Source of the DNA: CAZXYS01 sp964645005
Lineage (GTDB): Bacteria > Bacteroidota > Ignavibacteria > Kapaibacteriales > UBA2268
Direction of reading: 5' to 3'
Length of the DNA: 64,000 bases
Assembly: GCA_964645005.1 (NCBI GenBank)
Contig: CAZXYS010000002.1
Location: forward strand, 124,001 to 188,000
Shown here: one piece after another, positions 59,791 through 64,000 of the stretch
Position numbering within the stretch: position 1 is the stretch's first letter
How the letters are laid out: each line of letters opens with the position of its first letter
Notes under the pieces: model-generated
Seen by the model: the letters and a program-made list of their open reading frames with translations, nothing else
Databases searched by the model: none
Told to the model about the DNA's origin: nothing
Position numbers and translations under genes: made by a program

Positions 59791-61119
59791 TTAGCTGTTC
59801 ATTGACATCAGGAAGTCGCGGTTCGAACGGGTACCTTTCATCCTGCTAAGGAGGAATTCCATAGCCTCGATCGACTGTAGTTCACTTAGTACTTTTCTAA
59901 GAACCCAGACTCTGTTGATCTCTTCATGATCGAGTAACAGTTCTTCTTTCCTGGTGCCTGACTTATTAATATCGATAGCAGGATATACTCTTCGATCGGA
60001 AATCCTTCTATCGAGTACTAATTCAAGATTACCGGTGCCTTTAAACTCTTCGAAGATAACTTCATCCATTCGGCTGCCGGTTTCAACCAGAGCAGTAGCA
60101 ATGATGGAGAGAGAACCGCCTTCTTCGATTTTTCTTGCCGCACCGAAGAATCTTTTAGGTTTGTGGAGAGCGTTAGCATCGACACCACCGGAAAGGATCT
60201 TACCTGAATGAGGAATGATCGTATTATGAGCTCTGGCAAGTCTTGTGATAGAATCCAGAAGAATAACCACATGCTGTTTGGCTTCGACGAGCCGCTTGGA
60301 TTTTTCGAGTACCATTTCAGCGACTTGTGCGTGTCTCTCGGGTGGTTCGTCGAAAGTAGAAGCTATAACTTCAGCATTTACCGAACGTTCCATGTCGGTG
60401 ACTTCTTCAGGTCGTTCGTCAATCAACAGAACAATGAGTATAACTTCCGGATGATTACGGGTAATACTGTTAGCTATCTGCTGTAGAAGAATAGTTTTTC
60501 CTGATTTCGGCGGAGCTACGATAAGACCGCGGGAACCTTTTCCTACCGGGCAGAGCATATTGACTATTCTTGTCGAATACTCGCTGGGAGCCATTTCAAG
60601 GTTCAAACGCTCCGTGGGGAAATAAGGAGTCAAGTTGTCAAAAATTGTCCGCTCGCGAATCATCTCCGGTTCTGAGTAGTTAGCGGATTCGACCTTTAGA
60701 AGTGCATAAAATCTTTCAGCTTCTTTAGGAGGTCTTACCTGTCCTTTAACAGTATCACCGGTTCTTAATTGGAATCTCTTTATCTGCGAGGGCGATACGT
60801 AAATATCATCCGGCGAGGGGAGATAATTGTAGTCAGATGACCTTAGAAAGCCATAGCCATCCGGAAGTACTTCGAGTACGCCGCCGCTGGTAATCAAACC
60901 GTCGACCTGCTTGTCTTTTCGCTGTTTATTCTGAGTTTCTACAATTTTTAGTATTAACTCTTGTTTGCGCAAGCCTGAAAGATTTCTAATTCCTAAGTTC
61001 TTGGCTAAGGTAGTAAGTTCGGCAATCTTTTTTGATTTAAGCTGAGCTAAATCGATTACCTGGGTTCCACCCTTTTGTTCAACGAAGTTTTTGGTTTGTT
61101 CTTGATCTTTAAATGCCAT
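59791..61119 (-). CDS. rho: Transcription termination factor Rho
   Basis: A 442-residue Rho hexameric RNA helicase. A short variable N-terminal extension precedes the helical domain (LKSKKIAELTTLAKNLGI) and the RNA-binding cold-shock-like domain (GVLEVLPDGYGFLRS). The ATPase core carries Walker A (PPKSGKTILLQQIA), Walker B (ILLDSITRLARAHN) and the Q- and R-loops (GGVDANALHKPKRFFGAAR). Closing motifs are the LIDERPEEVTDM catalytic Glu region and GTGNLELVLDRRISDRRVYPAID. It terminates untranslated transcripts. It stands apart from nusA and is divergent from ftsL, separated by a 600-base leader-like region. Confidence 0.96.
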   Translation of the reverse strand: MAFKDQEQTKNFVEQKGGTQVIDLAQLKSKKIAELTTLAKNLGIRNLSGLRKQELILKIVETQNKQRKDKQVDGLITSGGVLEVLPDGYGFLRSSDYNYLPSPDDIYVSPSQIKRFQLRTGDTVKGQVRPPKEAERFYALLKVESANYSEPEMIRERTIFDNLTPYFPTERLNLEMAPSEYSTRIVNMLCPVGKGSRGLIVAPPKSGKTILLQQIANSITRNHPEVILIVLLIDERPEEVTDMERSVNAEVIASTFDEPPERHAQVAEMVLEKSKRLVEAKQHVVILLDSITRLARAHNTIIPHSGKILSGGVDANALHKPKRFFGAARKIEEGGSLSIIATALVETGSRMDEVIFEEFKGTGNLELVLDRRISDRRVYPAIDINKSGTRKEELLLDHEEINRVWVLRKVLSELQSIEAMEFLLSRMKGTRSNRDFLMSMNS

Positions 61120-61718
61120 ATAGTAACCCTTAATTTTTAATTATTGTATTTGTTTGTTTACTTTCTATCATCATAGGATTAAATTCGATTGTATTCCGGG
61201 GAAATATTATTAACAGTCCATTTGAGTAATATTAGTGATCAAAAATTTCTTCATATTCGATGCGTTTAGTTAAACGTCGAATTTTCGCTTTGAGTTCTGC
61301 TTTAATCGTTATTTACCTTGACTGTATCATTCGTGCAGATATTTGAGGACATCTTAAAATGCAGAATTCAAACCTTATAAAAGCGAAACGATATGTTAAA
61401 AAACTATTTCGAAATTAAAGTAAATTTTTATTTAATGCAAGAAAAATTCACTTTGTCAAATAGTTTTTACGAAAAATAAACAAAATAATTGTTGATGAAA
61501 CCACTTATTTGCAAAATGAGATCAAAAATTAATAAAAATTTGACTTTTGTGTAAAATTATAGTTGTAAATTTAAAGATTACTATGAAATAAACGACTTCT
61601 GATTTTATTAATTGCAAGCCAAAACTTCTTTTTGTTTTACGAAATTTTTAATTAGAACAGTTTTTTACTAATTTTGTTTTTAATAATAATTTCATTCGCG
61701 GCAGGGGGGACACCGGGT
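61120..61718. other. AT-rich region between divergent rho and ftsL
   Basis: About 600 gene-free bases. The rho side has no clear TAnnTTTG element. On the ftsL side there is one candidate promoter (61647-61676). Rho leaders are often long and regulated by Rho-dependent termination, and this length would allow that, but no defined element is visible. Confidence 0.45.
61647..61676 (+). promoter_or_regulatory. Candidate promoter for ftsL-ftsI
   Basis: TTTA at 61647-61650 and TAATTTTG at 61669-61676, with an 18-base spacer, one base below the usual range. Transcription would begin near 61683, about 36 bases before the ftsL ATG. Confidence 0.4.
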
Positions 61719-62063
61719 ATGAATATATCAGATAAATACGGAAGAAATCCTGATCCAAATCAGGAGCATAGACCTACGATCGAAGAAAAGATCAAACCCA
61801 GGCGGTGGCTGATCCTTCTGATTGTAGTTATCGGTGCGTTATTGACAATTTTCTATGTTTATAATGTGCAGAGTGTTAATCAATTGCTCAGTGAAGTAAG
61901 GGATGAACAGAAAGAACTGCGAAAGTTAAAAATAGAGAATGAGCAGTTTGTTTCGGAATTAACTAAACTTCGTTCTGCTGACAGGATAATACCAATAGCT
62001 AAAAATAAGATTGGTATGATCGACCCGAAAGAGCCGCCTGTTGTGATCAGGAGAGATAAATAA
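61719..62063 (+). CDS. ftsL: FtsL-like division protein
   Basis: A 114-residue bitopic membrane protein from the ATG at 61719, which is preceded by a G-rich stretch (six G at 61704-61709); a TTG at 61674 would add 15 residues. A polar cytoplasmic N-terminus is followed by one membrane helix (residues about 31-49, WLILLIVVIGALLTIFYVY). A periplasmic leucine-zipper coiled coil follows (QLLSEVRDEQKELRKLKIENEQ), ending in IAKNKIGMIDPKEPP. This arrangement and its position before the division PBP match FtsL, the scaffold that links FtsB/FtsQ to FtsW/FtsI. FtsL proteins diverge strongly in sequence, so the call rests partly on context. Confidence 0.8.
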   Translation: MNISDKYGRNPDPNQEHRPTIEEKIKPRRWLILLIVVIGALLTIFYVYNVQSVNQLLSEVRDEQKELRKLKIENEQFVSELTKLRSADRIIPIAKNKIGMIDPKEPPVVIRRDK

Positions 62064-62085
62064 TTGATAATCAGGTTTTCAAACT

Positions 62086-64000
62086 ATGGAAGATTTTGAA
62101 ACAAGTCAGGAAAGACCGCGAAAGAAAAAGTTCTGGAAATTCTGGATTGTCATGGCGTTGATAAATCTTGGCTTTCTGGCTATCGTTGTGAGGTTGTTCA
62201 CAATACAAATAATTGAATCCGACCGATACAAGGAAAAAGCCCGCCGGATGCATCAATCGCGTATATCATTGAAAGCCATGCGAGGCGAAATAGCAGACAG
62301 GAACGGGGAAGTGCTGGCATCAAATATTATGAGTTATTCAGCAGCGGTAGATCCGGCTTATTTTAAAAGTAAAGATCCGAAAATTAAGAAGCAAAATGAA
62401 AAGCTTAAATATACGATATGTACTGAGTTGTCTAATAAACTTGGAATATCGGTCAATTATTTTCTGAAAAAAATAAATAATTCCGACAGAAGGTTTGTAT
62501 GGCTTGCAAGGGGACTGACGGCAGAACAGACTAAAAGATTGAGGAATATAAGCGCGACAGGTTTGCTTATAATAAAGGAGCCGAAAAGGCATTATCGATA
62601 TGGTTCGATAGCTGCGCAGTTAATTGGATATACCGATGTAGACAACCGGGGTATAAAAGGAGTAGAGAAAGCATGGGATTCTCTGCTCAGAGGGACAACA
62701 GGTTATATGATCGTCCGGCGGGATGCCTTAGGTTATCTGAAACCATCAGCAAGTTTGCCGTTAACGCCACCTAAAGACGGAAATAACATACAATTAACAA
62801 TTGATATTGATATACAAAAAATTGTTGAGTACGAATTGAGGCAGGGTGTAGAAAAGTATGAGGCTGAGTCAGGAATAGTCATGGCAATGGATCCACAGAC
62901 AGGTGAAATCCTGGCTATGACTTCTTATCCCGGATTTAATCCGAATACTTATGCTAAAAATCCCGAAGGTATAATGAAGAACAGGGGTATCAGCGATACC
63001 TACGAGCCGGGTTCTACATTTAAAATCGTTACTGCAGCGGCGGCGCTGGAGGAGGGATTGACGGATACGGCAAAAGTGTATAATGCTCATAAAGGATTAC
63101 TGGAGCGCCCGGGATTTACTATCAGGGATGACCATCCTATGGAACGGGTTGCTTTTAAAGAGGCATTAAAGCATTCCAGCAATATTGTGTTTGCTAAAAT
63201 AGCTGCCGAAATACCGGATCATGATTTCTACAAATATATGAGGGATTTTGGTTTTGGATTGACGCTGAATATTGATTTACCGGACGAAGTTAAGGGTAAA
63301 ATTCCCAAACCCAAAGACTATCTGCCGTTTTCCAAATATTTTATGGGGCATGGTTATAGCATAAGTGTGACGCCGCTGCAAATGCTGAATGCCTATGCTT
63401 CTGTTGCAAATGGCGGCAATTTGATGAAGCCGTATGTGGTTAAAAAAGTGATTTCTCCCAAAGGGAAAATTATTGATAAAACCCGCTCTTTGAAGATACG
63501 TCGAGTTATTTCCCAAAAAACGGCAAAGACTTTGACAAACCTTTTCAAAGCTGTTGTTGATGATGGAACCGGTGTTAATGCTGAAGTGGAAGGTATTGAA
63601 ATTGCAGGTAAAACGGGAACATCGCAGCAGCTTGTAAATCAGCAGTATTCGAAACAGTTTTATACGGCATCGTTTGTAGGTTATTTCCCGGCTGATAATC
63701 CGCGAATTGCTATGATCATAATATTAAACCGACCGTCGGAGAGTTACTATGGGGGTTCTACTGCAGCGCCGGTTTTCAAAAGGATAGCGCTGAAATGCAT
63801 GTCAATAATTCCTGAATACACAATTCCGGACAGAAAAGAAAAAACAGTGTCAAACCAGGATAAAGATAGTGTGGAAGTGCCGTTGATAACAGGGTTGACT
63901 GCTGAGAAGGCGGAGAAAGTTCTCGAAATCAGAGATCTTGCTCTCGCCAATGGAAATAAGTCTCATGAACTAATAATGAGTCAGTTACCAGTGTCTGGTG
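62086..64000 (+). CDS. ftsI: Division penicillin-binding protein 3, truncated by window edge
   Basis: The frame starts at the ATG at 62086 and is open to the last base (more than 638 residues). A cytoplasmic lysine-rich start and one membrane anchor (WKFWIVMALINLGFLAIVV) precede the dimerisation domain (RGEIADRNGEVLASN) and the transpeptidase domain. Active-site motifs: STFK (Ser310, Lys313), SSN in HSSNIVFAK, and KTGT (Lys509). From about residue 600 a PASTA domain begins (VEVPLITGLTAEKAEKVL), as in the division class B PBPs of several phyla. It cross-links septal peptidoglycan. It follows ftsL by 22 bases. The murE gene, usually next in this cluster, is 58 kb away in this window, unless another copy lies beyond the edge. 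Confidence 0.93.
   Translation, partial: MEDFETSQERPRKKKFWKFWIVMALINLGFLAIVVRLFTIQIIESDRYKEKARRMHQSRISLKAMRGEIADRNGEVLASNIMSYSAAVDPAYFKSKDPKIKKQNEKLKYTICTELSNKLGISVNYFLKKINNSDRRFVWLARGLTAEQTKRLRNISATGLLIIKEPKRHYRYGSIAAQLIGYTDVDNRGIKGVEKAWDSLLRGTTGYMIVRRDALGYLKPSASLPLTPPKDGNNIQLTIDIDIQKIVEYELRQGVEKYEAESGIVMAMDPQTGEILAMTSYPGFNPNTYAKNPEGIMKNRGISDTYEPGSTFKIVTAAAALEEGLTDTAKVYNAHKGLLERPGFTIRDDHPMERVAFKEALKHSSNIVFAKIAAEIPDHDFYKYMRDFGFGLTLNIDLPDEVKGKIPKPKDYLPFSKYFMGHGYSISVTPLQMLNAYASVANGGNLMKPYVVKKVISPKGKIIDKTRSLKIRRVISQKTAKTLTNLFKAVVDDGTGVNAEVEGIEIAGKTGTSQQLVNQQYSKQFYTASFVGYFPADNPRIAMIIILNRPSESYYGGSTAAPVFKRIALKCMSIIPEYTIPDRKEKTVSNQDKDSVEVPLITGLTAEKAEKVLEIRDLALANGNKSHELIMSQLPVSG

Overview
The window looks like a chromosomal segment from a member of the Bacteroidota/Chlorobiota (FCB) lineage, possibly an Ignavibacteria- or Kapabacteria-like organism; the exact group cannot be settled by eye. 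Three proteins end in a type IX secretion (Por) sorting domain. Several genes have promoters of the Bacteroidota form (TTTG-N19/20-TAnnTTTG). Shine-Dalgarno sequences are mostly weak, and MurE carries the DNPR motif of meso-diaminopimelate-adding enzymes. Base composition alternates visibly between GC-richer housekeeping genes and very AT-rich surface, envelope and intergenic stretches. No tRNA, rRNA, CRISPR array, transposase or phage gene was recognised.

Layout. 1-6 kb: a CAP-domain protein cut by the left edge, an NTF2-fold protein, an RRM RNA-binding protein, murE, a lipoprotein, an HNH nuclease with a disturbed start and an AlbA_2 (Schlafen-type) DNA-binding protein. 6.2-14.7 kb: two paralogous secreted PD40/TPR proteins, each with a c-type haem motif (CxxCH), flank a membrane protein fused to a spermidine-synthase-like domain. 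Palindromic and tandem repeats surround this block. 14.7-21.8 kb: shikimate pathway genes aroB-aroD-aroEK (the last a fusion) and aroA, split by an AT-rich insert on the opposite strand. 21.8-30.2 kb: a long TPR protein, panD, a half-length GlmU-like uridylyltransferase, methylmalonyl-CoA epimerase, and a TldD/TldE-like pair in which both proteins carry export signals. 30.4-43.3 kb: envelope and surface genes (Wzz-like, O-antigen polymerase/ligase-like, PBP2, a lipoprotein with repeated cysteine-paired domains, two T9SS substrates), then an esterase and a glutaryl-CoA dehydrogenase.

43.4-54.4 kb holds the classical translation and RNA-metabolism cluster nusA-infB-rbfA-truB-ribF-rpsO-pnp-rlmB, with strong candidate promoters before nusA and rpsO. 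54.4-64 kb holds a NarL-type response regulator, a response regulator-histidine kinase hybrid, an NlpC/P60 lipoprotein with a 51-residue membrane protein upstream, cdsA, rho, and the start of a division cluster (ftsL, ftsI) running off the right edge.

Most notable: a secreted, cysteine-rich T9SS substrate whose signal-peptide start is separated from its body by a one-base frame change exactly at a run of eight C (38809-38816), so it is either phase-variable or a homopolymer error; the CxxCH-PD40-TPR / MFS-spermidine-synthase / CxxCH-PD40-TPR block, a candidate uncharacterised envelope system; a palindromic repeat cassette lying in frame in the 5' end of the second of those genes; the exported TldD/TldE pair; and a consensus promoter followed at once by a terminator-like hairpin in front of nusA.
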